From: CAZIVO01 sp964542765
Lineage (GTDB): Bacteria > Planctomycetota > UBA1135 > UBA2386
Assembly (NCBI GenBank): GCA_964542765.1
Contig: CAZIVO010000011.1
Coordinates: forward strand, 1 to 50,856
Reading direction: 5' to 3'
DNA length: 50,856 nt
The first letter of the stretch is position 1. Every line of letters begins with the position of its first letter. Both the position numbers and the translations under genes were made by a program. Below the pieces are notes generated by a model. It made no database searches. It was not told the DNA's origin and saw nothing but the letters and a program-made list of their open reading frames with translations. Below, piece by piece: positions 36,370 through 44,132 of this stretch.

Positions 36370-37716
36370 CTACGCCCCCCCGGACGAGGAAAACTCAGCG
36401 CTGAGCGCTTGCTCTTCGGATTCGAAATACACCCGATCAGGGCTCTCGATCTGCACGGCTTCAGCAGCATCGTGGCAATGGAACAGCCCCGATTTCACGT
36501 TGCCTATGAACAGTGCGATGGTCTCCTTGCCGCAATAGGCGCAAACCAGAACCGGTGGACTCGTATCGAGCACCCGGAAGTCGCGTACCAGATAGCGCAC
36601 ACCCTCACCGTTGGTGACACACTTCTCGTTACCACAACTCACGCCACCACGCTGTGCCACCGATCCAAATGTCGTGGACAGGAAATCCGGCGGCGACGCC
36701 GTCAACTCGATCTTGCCAAGAAGGAATGCCATCAGAGCCATCCGAATCGGCACCCCGAGTTCCGCTTGCCGAAAATAGACGGAGCGGGGATCGCTATCGA
36801 CTTCATAAGAAATCTCATCCACTCGCGGCAGCGGGTGCATGACGCGAGCATCCTTCATGGATGCTGCGCGCATCAGATCCCGCGATATCCGTGGGTAGTT
36901 TTCAGTCGACTCACCCGAGTGACGCTCACGCTGGGCGCGGGTCATGTAAATGGCGTCGATGTGCTGCACCTGATATGGCGTGAGATGGGTGAACAGAGCG
37001 AGTTGGTGAGGCTTGCTGGCAGTCAGGTATGCTGCCGAATTCTCACCAACAGCAAGTCCCGGCAAGTCGCCGACAGACGCAACACTAGCCTGCACGCCGA
37101 AATCGCGACGGAGTCGATCGATCACGTACTGGGGCAATTCGAACCCAGGATACGGAAGGGTGACGATGTTCGCCTTGAAGCGTGCGAGCGCATATGCAAA
37201 GGAGTGGATCGTCCGCGAATACCGGAGATCCCCACAGAGGACGACATCGAGCCCTTCGAGCTGGCCCTTCTCTTTCCACAGAGTGAAGAGGTCGCACAGT
37301 GTTTGGGTTGGATGCTCATGGGAACCGTCTCCACCATTGATGACAGGAACCTGCGCATACCGCGCCGCCACGCGCGCTGCCCCATCCTGCGGATGTCGCA
37401 CCACAAGAATATCCGCGTAGCTCCCGCCGACGACCCGAACCGTGTCAGCCAGCGACTCGCCCTTCACCTGGCTCGTCGTAGCTACATCGGCCGCCGTGAC
37501 CACGCCACCTCCCAAACGCAACATCGCCGACTCGAAACTGAGACGGGTTCGAGTACTCGGCTCGAAGAACAGGGTCGCCATGATCGATCCACGGCAGACA
37601 TCTGACCAGCCACGCAGTTCTTCGCGGAACCGATCCGCGTGATCGAACAACTGCACAATCTCGTCCGTCGAGAGATCGTCGATCGATACCAGATCTCGCT
37701 TGGTTTCTGTCGTCAT
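36370..37716 (-). CDS. pyrB: Aspartate carbamoyltransferase fused to a PyrI-type zinc domain
   Basis: A 448-residue enzyme of de novo pyrimidine synthesis that joins carbamoyl phosphate and aspartate. Residues about 1-336 are a complete ATCase: FFEPSTRTRLSFE (50-62), GDGSHEHPTQTL (129-140, with HPTQ) and VMHPLPRVDEIS (292-303). Directly after MALMAFLLGKI a C-terminal tail holds CGNEKC (361-366) and CAYC (392-395), spacing C-x4-C-x25-C-x2-C. This is close to the zinc site of the PyrI regulatory chain (C-x4-C-x23-C-x2-C in E. coli). The nucleotide-binding allosteric domain of PyrI is absent. About 50 further residues of unknown nature follow. The start overlaps the upstream GTPase stop (ATGA). 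Confidence 0.92.
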   Translation of the reverse strand: MTTETKRDLVSIDDLSTDEIVQLFDHADRFREELRGWSDVCRGSIMATLFFEPSTRTRLSFESAMLRLGGGVVTAADVATTSQVKGESLADTVRVVGGSYADILVVRHPQDGAARVAARYAQVPVINGGDGSHEHPTQTLCDLFTLWKEKGQLEGLDVVLCGDLRYSRTIHSFAYALARFKANIVTLPYPGFELPQYVIDRLRRDFGVQASVASVGDLPGLAVGENSAAYLTASKPHQLALFTHLTPYQVQHIDAIYMTRAQRERHSGESTENYPRISRDLMRAASMKDARVMHPLPRVDEISYEVDSDPRSVYFRQAELGVPIRMALMAFLLGKIELTASPPDFLSTTFGSVAQRGGVSCGNEKCVTNGEGVRYLVRDFRVLDTSPPVLVCAYCGKETIALFIGNVKSGLFHCHDAAEAVQIESPDRVYFESEEQALSAEFSSSGGA

Positions 37717-38765
37717 TGCGGAATGGAATTGTCGCCCGTAGCTGCCAGAGACGCCAGTTCATCATCATCGATAGCCGCGAAGCCGCCGACCGGGCCGGGT
37801 GCAGCAAGCCCCCGAACAGCCCTGAGCCGCTCCCCCACAGCCTCTCGAACCGCAGTCGCCGTCCCCGGCCCCCGGCAAGACAAGGCCAACCAGGGGCCAA
37901 AAGTTTGTGGCCACCGCCCGGGTGGCAAGTCCGCCTTGCTCCGCACCACCAGGGCCGCTGTCCGGCACAGCCTCCCCTCCACAGCCCCAGGAGTCCGGCT
38001 GCCGTCGGCCACCAGCACGGTCAAGGCTCCCCTTTGTTCGCGACGCCCCAACTCCACCGCATCACGGTCGATCTGGCTGCCTCCCCCCCCCTCACCCGCG
38101 GTGTCCACCACCATGTAAGGGTAGCCTCCGAGCATCGTCACCTCACGGACAGGATCTCGGGTCAAGCCAGGCTGGCCACCGGCCAGAACGCGCTCGCTGA
38201 AAAGAAGTCGGTTCATCAAGGTCGATTTTCCAGCATTCCGCGCACCACAAAGAACCAAGCGCTCGGGCCGTGCCAAGGCCATCGCTGCACGAGATCTTGC
38301 CATCGCCGCATCGAGCTCTGCCTTGCGACCCTGCGGAGGAAAACTTGCCAGCTCAGCGAGGAACGTTTTCAGATCGAGATGTCTCTGTTCGAACGCCAGC
38401 GCCAGTTGAGCATCGCTACGCGCCTCGCAAAGCAGTCCATGAGCACGCATCTCAGGAGGATCAACAAAGCCACCCACATGAGATTCGAGCAATCCCAAAA
38501 CCGCTTCCGATGCGTGGAGTTGGATCTCGACGCAATTAGCCCGGTCCAAGACCAGAACCTCATCAATTTCCTCGTGATCGATTTGTAGCACAGCAAGGTG
38601 CGGCGACAGACATCTAGCGATGTCGAGCGGCGAACCATCCGACCGACGTAGCAAGCGCGCCGCATCTTGCCTTCGTTCGTTCCCGGACACGGACACCACC
38701 GCCACGGCCCCTACCGATCGGGGTGTCAAAAGGGACCATCGAGCAACATGGTGGAGATCGGGCAA
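37713..38765 (-). CDS. Reduced MnmE/TrmE-like GTPase
   Basis: About 350 residues if read from the TTG at 38765, which has GGAG 10 bases upstream within the coaX end; the open frame extends to 38873 and would overlap coaX by 101 bases. The N-terminal part resembles the TrmE N-domain (LLTPRSVGAVAVVSVSG, then NCVEIQLHASEAVLGLL). The GTPase part has G1 GARNAGKST, G3 DTAGEGGGG and a weak G4 RSKAD instead of NKxD. The C-terminal CxGK motif and helical domain that MnmE needs for tRNA-U34 modification are missing. It is probably a paralogue rather than the main MnmE. It lies between coaX and pyrB, overlapping pyrB by 4 bases. Role unknown. Confidence 0.8.
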   Translation of the reverse strand: MPDLHHVARWSLLTPRSVGAVAVVSVSGNERRQDAARLLRRSDGSPLDIARCLSPHLAVLQIDHEEIDEVLVLDRANCVEIQLHASEAVLGLLESHVGGFVDPPEMRAHGLLCEARSDAQLALAFEQRHLDLKTFLAELASFPPQGRKAELDAAMARSRAAMALARPERLVLCGARNAGKSTLMNRLLFSERVLAGGQPGLTRDPVREVTMLGGYPYMVVDTAGEGGGGSQIDRDAVELGRREQRGALTVLVADGSRTPGAVEGRLCRTAALVVRSKADLPPGRWPQTFGPWLALSCRGPGTATAVREAVGERLRAVRGLAAPGPVGGFAAIDDDELASLAATGDNSIPQ

Positions 38766-38772
38766 GGGGCAT

Positions 38773-39516
38773 CTACTCCGGTTCGTCAAGACATCGCAGA
38801 CCTCGGTGCACGAGATCCGGAACATGCTGAAAGGGGATCCGGCCATGGCGGAGATAGGTTGGAGCATCGCCACCGGTGATCAAGAGCGCCGCTTGCTGAC
38901 TGCTGGTCGCCTCGATGAGGTCATCCACCAGACGCTCCACCAGGCCGCAGAACCCGATGGACACACCAGCGTTCACCGCGTCCAGCGAACTCGAAGTCGG
39001 CACTGCCGGCTCCGCATCTAGATCCACGGCGGGGAGTGCGCCAGCGCAATCATCCAAACCATGAGCCATGGTACGCGGGCCCGGGCCAATCGCTCCCCCC
39101 ACGAACCCCCCTTCCCGGGTCACCAAATTGACGGTCACGGCAGTACCGCAATCGACGATGATGGCATCTCCCCACTCACGCCAAGCAGCCACCGCCCCCA
39201 CCCATCGATCCACACCGAGGGTGGATGGGTCGGAGTATCCAACATCGAGCGGGCAAGGCACGTCGATGCCAGCAACCGAGAGCGGGATGCCAAGTTCCTC
39301 CAGAACCAATTGCGCCATCGAGAGTCCCTGATCGACAACCGACAAACCGATGGCTCGCACCACAGGCCCTGACAAGAATTCCCGCAAGGCATCACCATCA
39401 TCGGGCCCCATCCGCTGCCGCACCAATCCGGTGGCGGTGTGGAGCATGCAATCGAGCGTCGTGTTACCTCGGTCGAGCGTCAGCAACTCGTCCGCCAGGC
39501 TGGACACCTCAGCCAC
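38773..39516 (-). CDS. coaX: Type III pantothenate kinase
   Basis: A 247-residue cytoplasmic kinase of the ASKHA fold that phosphorylates pantothenate, the first step of coenzyme A synthesis. Motifs: LTLDRGNTTLD (ATP-binding, about residues 12-22), LGVDRWVGAVAAW (pantothenate-binding GxDR), IIVDCGTAVTVNLV (adenosine motif), GGFVGGAIGPG and LLITGGDA. CoaX is the form that is not inhibited by CoA. The first codons overlap the last 8 bases of the upstream PDZ gene. The MnmE-like gene begins 7 bases after its stop. Confidence 0.93.
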   Translation of the reverse strand: MAEVSSLADELLTLDRGNTTLDCMLHTATGLVRQRMGPDDGDALREFLSGPVVRAIGLSVVDQGLSMAQLVLEELGIPLSVAGIDVPCPLDVGYSDPSTLGVDRWVGAVAAWREWGDAIIVDCGTAVTVNLVTREGGFVGGAIGPGPRTMAHGLDDCAGALPAVDLDAEPAVPTSSSLDAVNAGVSIGFCGLVERLVDDLIEATSSQQAALLITGGDAPTYLRHGRIPFQHVPDLVHRGLRCLDEPE

Positions 39517-40765
39517 GAGGCGCGTAGTAGGTGCGCTCGCCGATCACGCCACGACTGAGAACCTTCACAATAAAGGTGCGGGAGCCCCGGTTGTACTGCT
39601 GCCTGCCCACCTTGATCGCCTGCGCCTTGGTCGACACAGGAATGCCATTGACCTCCAAGATCACATCCCCATTGACCAGACCAAAGCGTGAAAGTTGCGA
39701 TGGCACCCTGGTGATCTGCAGGCCTCTGATTCGCCCCGACTTCGAGCGATAGGCACGAATACCAACTTCTTCATGCAGAACCCGGCTCATGTTCGTGCGC
39801 AGGTAATCATTGTCCTCGCGGCTGATATGGACCTGACCCGGCTGAACTTCCTTGGTCTCCTCGACCGCAACCCATGCGTCCGAAGATTCCGGCGAACGAG
39901 ACTTCTCACCCGGCGTTTTCTTGCCCGTCGACTTTCGCCCTGCCAGCAACTCCTCGAGAAGCTCCGTCGGAAGCTCCAGTTCATTCTTGAAAGCCTTGAC
40001 CTCTTCCCATTCGGCCTCGGGTTTACCACCATCCTCGCGACGGAAGATCACATGGGAGGCATCATCGGCAACGCCGATGAGCCGGATATTGTCATGGGAA
40101 CTCCAGAGCACCTCGTTGATCTTGAGATGATGGGTAAGCCGATCGGTGCCGCCGGACGCGGTCGACATCGGTGCGGCCGACCTTCTTGACGAACTCCTCC
40201 CTCGTCGCGTCCTGCTGTCAGACCAAGTCGACGATCCTGCCGCGCCTGCCGCGCCTGCCGCGCCTACCTCGCCGGACGGGCCCGCGAGGCCAACTGCGTC
40301 GCCGCTCGAAGCTGTGGCGCCGCTCGACCCGAAAAGGCCCTCGGGCGGCTGAACATTAGCTTCGGGCTTGTACTTCACCACACAACCCGTATGCACATGC
40401 CCATCACCGCTATCAAAGGTGATGCTCACCACGCTCAGGATGTCCTCGATCGGCACCCCCGTATCGACCTTGGGCTCTTCTACCTGGGTCGGAGTTTCGG
40501 GCTCCTCTACGGGCGGTAGGGTGCCCAGCATGTTCGCGTCGCGAAAGGTCTTCCACCACTCGGGATTGCGGGCATATCGATCACGACGATCATCGGCCTC
40601 CGAACTCCGACCCTGCTTGATCTTGCCAAGGAATTCTTCCCGGATCTGGTCGTTCGTCACGCTCGCCGGACCCTCGACCATGGCGGTGTAGAACAGCCAG
40701 CAGCTGCCCCCCCCCAGGCCCGTGGAAGCCAGATAAAGCAATAGATTGATGGGAAGCTTGGTCAT
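39509..40765 (-). CDS. PDZ-domain membrane protein, GspC-like
   Basis: A 418-residue protein with one N-terminal membrane helix (PINLLLYLASTGLGGGSCWL, residues about 5-24), a large periplasmic region, and a C-terminal PDZ-like domain (about 345-410; RGLQITRVPSQLSRFGLVNG and DVILEVNGIPV). Residues about 155-205 are low complexity: a Gly/Ala stretch (GAAGAAGAAGSS) coded by three exact 9-base repeats (40237-40263), then an Arg/Ser-rich part. This layout (TM, linker, PDZ) recalls type II secretion protein GspC, the periplasmic bridge to the secretin, consistent with the pilT-like gene just upstream (121-base gap). The match is architectural, not by a diagnostic motif. Confidence 0.75.
   Translation of the reverse strand: MTKLPINLLLYLASTGLGGGSCWLFYTAMVEGPASVTNDQIREEFLGKIKQGRSSEADDRRDRYARNPEWWKTFRDANMLGTLPPVEEPETPTQVEEPKVDTGVPIEDILSVVSITFDSGDGHVHTGCVVKYKPEANVQPPEGLFGSSGATASSGDAVGLAGPSGEVGAAGAAGAAGSSTWSDSRTRRGRSSSRRSAAPMSTASGGTDRLTHHLKINEVLWSSHDNIRLIGVADDASHVIFRREDGGKPEAEWEEVKAFKNELELPTELLEELLAGRKSTGKKTPGEKSRSPESSDAWVAVEETKEVQPGQVHISREDNDYLRTNMSRVLHEEVGIRAYRSKSGRIRGLQITRVPSQLSRFGLVNGDVILEVNGIPVSTKAQAIKVGRQQYNRGSRTFIVKVLSRGVIGERTYYAPRG
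40237..40263. repeat. 9-base tandem repeat, three copies
   Basis: CTGCCGCGC occurs three times head to tail within the PDZ protein gene and encodes the Gly-Ala-Ala repeats of its linker on the minus strand. Likely a slippage-prone site that could vary in copy number. Confidence 0.8.
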
Positions 40766-40886
40766 TCCTCGTCAGGCAAAGTCTAGCCCTTCTACGCCGA
40801 TAGGCCAGCCATCGGCGGTCAACTGACGAGATCTCTCGAGGGTTTCTTCCCGGAATATGGAGGAACCACGGCCGGGAGCCGTGACT

Positions 40887-42008
40887 TCAACCGGTTACCG
40901 AAATCCCACCGTGGGTGATCCCACGCATCTGCATCTTGAGTTCATCCGGCTGATCAGAAGCCGCCAGCGCATCTTCGAGAGCGATGTTCCCACTCTCGAA
41001 GAGCCGGATCAGAGACTGATTGAAGGTCATGGTCCCGTAATAGGCTCCATCGGCAAGTGCGTGGGGCAAATTACGTGTTTGCCCCTTCTCCAGTAACTCT
41101 CGAACCGTCGGCGTACTCACCAGCAACTCCGACGCCGGAATCATGGCGGAGCCCTCCTTGGTTTTGATGAGACGCAATGAAAGGACCCCCGCCAAATTCA
41201 AGGACAGCTGCTGGCGTATCAGATCATGCTGGTGAGGTGGAAAGAACGTGATGATCCGCTCGACGGTCTGAACTGCATTGACCGTGTGCAGGGTCGACAG
41301 GACAAGATGGCCTGTCTCCGCTGCCGCAATCGCCGCCTCACAAGTCTCTCGATCTCGCATCTCACCGATCAAGATCACGTCCGGCGATTGGCGCACAGCA
41401 TGGCGCAACGCCTGGGGAAAACTGACCACATCCGTGCCTATCTCACGCTGGCTGACGACGGATCTCCTATCCTCGTAGAGATACTCGATCGGGTCCTCGA
41501 CCGTGATGATGTGCCTTTGATGATTGCAATTGATGAACTCAATCATCGAAGCGAGCGCCGTCGTTTTTCCCGACCCCGCAACGCCGGTCGCAAGCACGAG
41601 TCCGCGCTTGCGCGAGGCGAGTTGCTTGAGCGGCTCCACCGGGAGATTCAGTTCCTTGAAGGAGGCAACCTCACGCTTGATCGATCGGAAGACGAAACCG
41701 ATCTCTCCGCCTTGATGAAAAGCGTTGCATCGGAAGCGGCCGACCTCCGGGATCGAGATCGCCCGGTCCGCAGCCCCGTGGCGGCTGAAGTCCTCCAGAC
41801 CACGTTCGTCGAGCAAACCCTTGAGACACTCCTCCATCTGATCGGGCCCCAGAGCAGTATCGCCAAGGAACTGGATCTGTCCTCCCACCCGCATCGCGGG
41901 ACAGCCCCCTGATTTGAGAATGAGATCGGAGGCGGATTCCTTGACCATGATCTTGAGAAGATCCCGGAGCTGTGGCGGAGTCGATGTCACATCATGGTCA
42001 TCGGACAT
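40887..42008 (-). CDS. Second PilT-like retraction ATPase (PilT2/PilU-like)
   Basis: About 373 residues from ATG 42008 (MSDDHDVTSTPPQLRDLLKI); the frame is open 61 codons upstream without homology. PilT-type core with Walker A GVAGSGKTT, Asp box TVEDPIEYLYED, Walker B DVILIGEMRD, and TGHLVLSTLHT; SQREIG is present too. No tetracysteine, so it is PilT-like and not PilB-like. The region matching AIRNLIRE reads PTVRELLEKG, so it differs from the canonical PilT at 16895-17977, as in PilU or other accessory PilT paralogues. It lies upstream of the PDZ gene and downstream of obg by 305 bases. Confidence 0.93.
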   Translation of the reverse strand: MSDDHDVTSTPPQLRDLLKIMVKESASDLILKSGGCPAMRVGGQIQFLGDTALGPDQMEECLKGLLDERGLEDFSRHGAADRAISIPEVGRFRCNAFHQGGEIGFVFRSIKREVASFKELNLPVEPLKQLASRKRGLVLATGVAGSGKTTALASMIEFINCNHQRHIITVEDPIEYLYEDRRSVVSQREIGTDVVSFPQALRHAVRQSPDVILIGEMRDRETCEAAIAAAETGHLVLSTLHTVNAVQTVERIITFFPPHQHDLIRQQLSLNLAGVLSLRLIKTKEGSAMIPASELLVSTPTVRELLEKGQTRNLPHALADGAYYGTMTFNQSLIRLFESGNIALEDALAASDQPDELKMQMRGITHGGISVTG

Positions 42009-42313
42009 CTGGTTCCCGTGGTTTAGCCACCATCGGCTCAAAGTGAATTCGGCGCGGAAATAGCCCCGACGAGGCCTCCAGACCGTCCCGTGGTGAGAAA
42101 ACAGCCAGGCCGCTGAACTACCCGCACAGGAGACGAACAAGGATGAGGTGGGCCGGTCCTTCCCTGGCCGCGTCAGACCTGGAACCGCCATACAGCATCA
42201 ACTGCGATCGGCGAAAGCGGCGAGAGATCGGCCTGGCCCACGGTATGCAGATGGCGGGTGGACCGTGGTCGGCGCAGCAGCAAAGCCCGAATCCAACCCT
42301 CGGTCTGACGGCT
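42009..42313. other. Intergenic region between obg and the second pilT-like gene, 305 bases
   Basis: No gene is recognised. It probably carries the promoter of the pilT-like gene, but no clear hexamer pair is visible. A minus-strand stretch reading GGGTAGTTCAGCGG resembles a tRNA D-arm but there is no T-arm or acceptor stem. Confidence 0.35.
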
Positions 42314-43297
42314 TCAATCGCCCCGAAGGAGACCCACCAGGGCGTCCAGCATCTCCGTCACCCCGTCACCCGTCACCGCCGAAATCTGCAAAACATCCGA
42401 CTCCAGGCCCTCGGCAAGAGCCCGCGCCCGCTCCCGTGAAACCTCGTCTTCGACCTTGGTCGCGATCAGCAAGCGGGGTCTTTGACCCAGAGACTGCGAG
42501 TAACCGGCGAGTTCCTGCTGGATGACTCGGCACGACTCCAGTGGATCGGTGTCCTCCGAACAATCCACGAGGTGAAGCAAGACATGAGTGCGTTCCACGT
42601 GTTTGAGAAACTTGTCTCCCAGCCCCTTTCCCAGGTGCGCCCCTTCGATGAGGCCGGGGATATCCGCCATCACGAACGTGAATCGGTCGCGCACTTCGAC
42701 GATTCCTAGGTGAGGCTCAAGCGTCGTGAAGGGATAATCGGCAACGCGAGGCCGAGCCCGGGAAAGCGTCGCCAGAAGCGTTGACTTGCCCGCGTTCGGC
42801 AATCCCACAAGCCCGACATCGGCAATCAACTTCAGGCTCAAGCGGATGTGACGATCCTCCGCATCGCCCCCTGTTTCCGCCTGTCGGGGTGTCCGGTTCG
42901 TTGCGGTCGCAAATCGCGTATTGCCCCGACCTCCTCGCCCCCCCCTGGCGACCACGAAGGGATCGTCAATGCGACTCAGATCCTTCAGAGCATTGCCGTG
43001 ATCCGCATCCAGGACAATCGTCCCCACCGGCACGCGCAGGACCAGATCCTCCCCCTTCCTGCCGGTGCAGCCAGCGCCTCGGCCCGGCTGGCCCTTCCCA
43101 GCCTCGAAGGACCGGCGACCTGCCAGATGGTAAAGAGTGTTCTCGTGAGTGGTCGCGATCAGAACCACCGACCCACCATCGCCGCCGTCACCGCCGTCAG
43201 GACCTCCGCGCGACACGTATTTCTCGCGTCGAAAGGAGGAGCAGCCGTCGCCACCACGACCACCACGAACGATAAAATCGATCTCGTCGAGGAACAC
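42314..43297 (-). CDS. obg: Obg GTPase (ribosome-associated)
   Basis: A 327-residue GTPase that associates with the 50S subunit. The Gly-rich Obg domain (FIVRGGRGGDGCSSFRREKY, then GGPDGGDGGDGGSV, KGQPGRGAGCTGRKGED) precedes the G domain: G1 GLPNAGKST (165-173), G2 TT (191-192), G3 DIPG (212-215). The G4 motif NKxD is degenerate: ATKVED (279-284), with Thr and Glu at the key positions. The C-terminal OCT domain found in some bacteria is absent. The order rplU-rpmA-obg is a conserved arrangement, and obg starts 44 bases after rpmA. Confidence 0.95.
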   Translation of the reverse strand: MFLDEIDFIVRGGRGGDGCSSFRREKYVSRGGPDGGDGGDGGSVVLIATTHENTLYHLAGRRSFEAGKGQPGRGAGCTGRKGEDLVLRVPVGTIVLDADHGNALKDLSRIDDPFVVARGGRGGRGNTRFATATNRTPRQAETGGDAEDRHIRLSLKLIADVGLVGLPNAGKSTLLATLSRARPRVADYPFTTLEPHLGIVEVRDRFTFVMADIPGLIEGAHLGKGLGDKFLKHVERTHVLLHLVDCSEDTDPLESCRVIQQELAGYSQSLGQRPRLLIATKVEDEVSRERARALAEGLESDVLQISAVTGDGVTEMLDALVGLLRGD

Positions 43298-43341
43298 CGT
43301 GACCTCAAGACCGTCAAGGGCGATACCGCCCGTGAAGAAAC

Positions 43342-43602
43342 CTAGCCGGCAGCCCCTTCAACCAAGGGGTCCACGTGAACCTTGCGGTTCTTCTGGAACC
43401 GAACCGTCCCTGCCGTCAAAGCGAAGAGCGTGTCATCGCCTGCACGCTTAACATTATGGCCCGCATGAAATCTGGTCCCGACCTGCCGGACAATGATGGT
43501 GCCGGCGGTCACGGTCTCGCCACCGTAGCGCTTCACCCCGCGGTGCTGCGGGTTGCTGTCGCGACCATTACGAGTTGAGCCCTGACCCTTTTTATGTGCC
43601 AT
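43342..43602 (-). CDS. rpmA: 50S ribosomal protein L27
   Basis: An 86-residue protein with the typical start MAHKKGQGSTRNGRDSNPQH and the segments VKRYGGETVTAGTIIVRQ and FALTAGTVRFQKNRKVHVDP. The N-terminal tail reaches the peptidyl transferase centre. No extended propeptide is present (Firmicutes have one). It starts 10 bases after rplU. Confidence 0.97.
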   Translation of the reverse strand: MAHKKGQGSTRNGRDSNPQHRGVKRYGGETVTAGTIIVRQVGTRFHAGHNVKRAGDDTLFALTAGTVRFQKNRKVHVDPLVEGAAG

Positions 43603-43612
43603 CTACGCCTCC

Positions 43613-43924
43613 TCAGCTCTTGATCGACTCGACAATGACCTCAGTGTATTTAGCTCGGAATCCCGTCCGCCGCCGAACATTCTTACGGCGCTTGAACTTC
43701 TGCACGATGATCTTCGGGCCCTTGATATTCCCGAGAACCTTGGCCGTCACCGATGCTCCCTTGATGAAGGGGGACCCGACCTGACCCTTCTCGCCAGCGA
43801 TCACGTAAACCTTGTCGAACTTCACGGTCGAGCCAGGGGCAAGTTCGGGGTTGTGAGGAAGCTTGATCCGATCGCCCGGGGCGGCTCGAAACTGCTGGTT
43901 ACGGTCATCGAAAACGGCGTACAT
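43613..43924 (-). CDS. rplU: 50S ribosomal protein L21
   Basis: A 103-residue ribosomal protein with standard landmarks: MYAVFDDRNQQFRAAPGDRI at the start, then FDKVYVIAGEKGQVGSPFIK and a C-terminal KRRKNVRRRTGFRAKYTEV. It binds 23S rRNA. It is first in the rplU-rpmA-obg unit, with a candidate promoter immediately upstream. Confidence 0.97.
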   Translation of the reverse strand: MYAVFDDRNQQFRAAPGDRIKLPHNPELAPGSTVKFDKVYVIAGEKGQVGSPFIKGASVTAKVLGNIKGPKIIVQKFKRRKNVRRRTGFRAKYTEVIVESIKS

Positions 43925-43962
43925 CTGGCCTAATTCCTGCTATTCACTACGAAGGGCGAAGG

Positions 43963-43991
43963 AGTCTAGCGGGGAGTTCCCACCATGTGAA
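43963..43991 (-). promoter_or_regulatory. Candidate sigma-70-like promoter of rplU-rpmA-obg
   Basis: On the minus strand TTCACA (43986-43991, 5 of 6 to TTGACA) is followed after 17 bases by TAGACT (43963-43968, 4 of 6 to TATAAT). Transcription would start about 32 bases before the rplU ATG. Confidence 0.45.
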
Positions 43992-44041
43992 CCTCCAGAT
44001 CGAGGCATTTGCAGTCAAACCTCATTTCTGATCATTTCGAA

Positions 44042-44073
44042 CGCTCAGGAGCCTCAGACAGGCTCTCTGAGCG
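44042..44073 (-). terminator. Hairpin between rng and rplU
   Basis: CGCTCAG plus GAGCCT pair with AGGCTC plus CTGAGCG (one bulged T, CAGAC loop), a 13-bp stem about 60 bases after the RNase E/G stop. No long T-tract follows on the minus strand; it may be a terminator or an mRNA-processing site. Confidence 0.45.
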
Positions 44074-44132
44074 TGTTTGTGCCACCAGCGACCCTGTAAC
44101 CCCCAGCGACGAACCTGCCGGTGGGGAAGAAA

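Noticed and set aside
36325..37605. 426-residue plus-strand frame antisense to pyrB
   Set aside because: pyrB has all ATCase motifs on the minus strand; this frame has no recognisable domain and odd composition.
42140..42200. tRNA-like D-arm text (GGGTAGTTCAGCGG on minus strand)
   Set aside because: No anticodon stem pairing, T-arm or acceptor stem around it.
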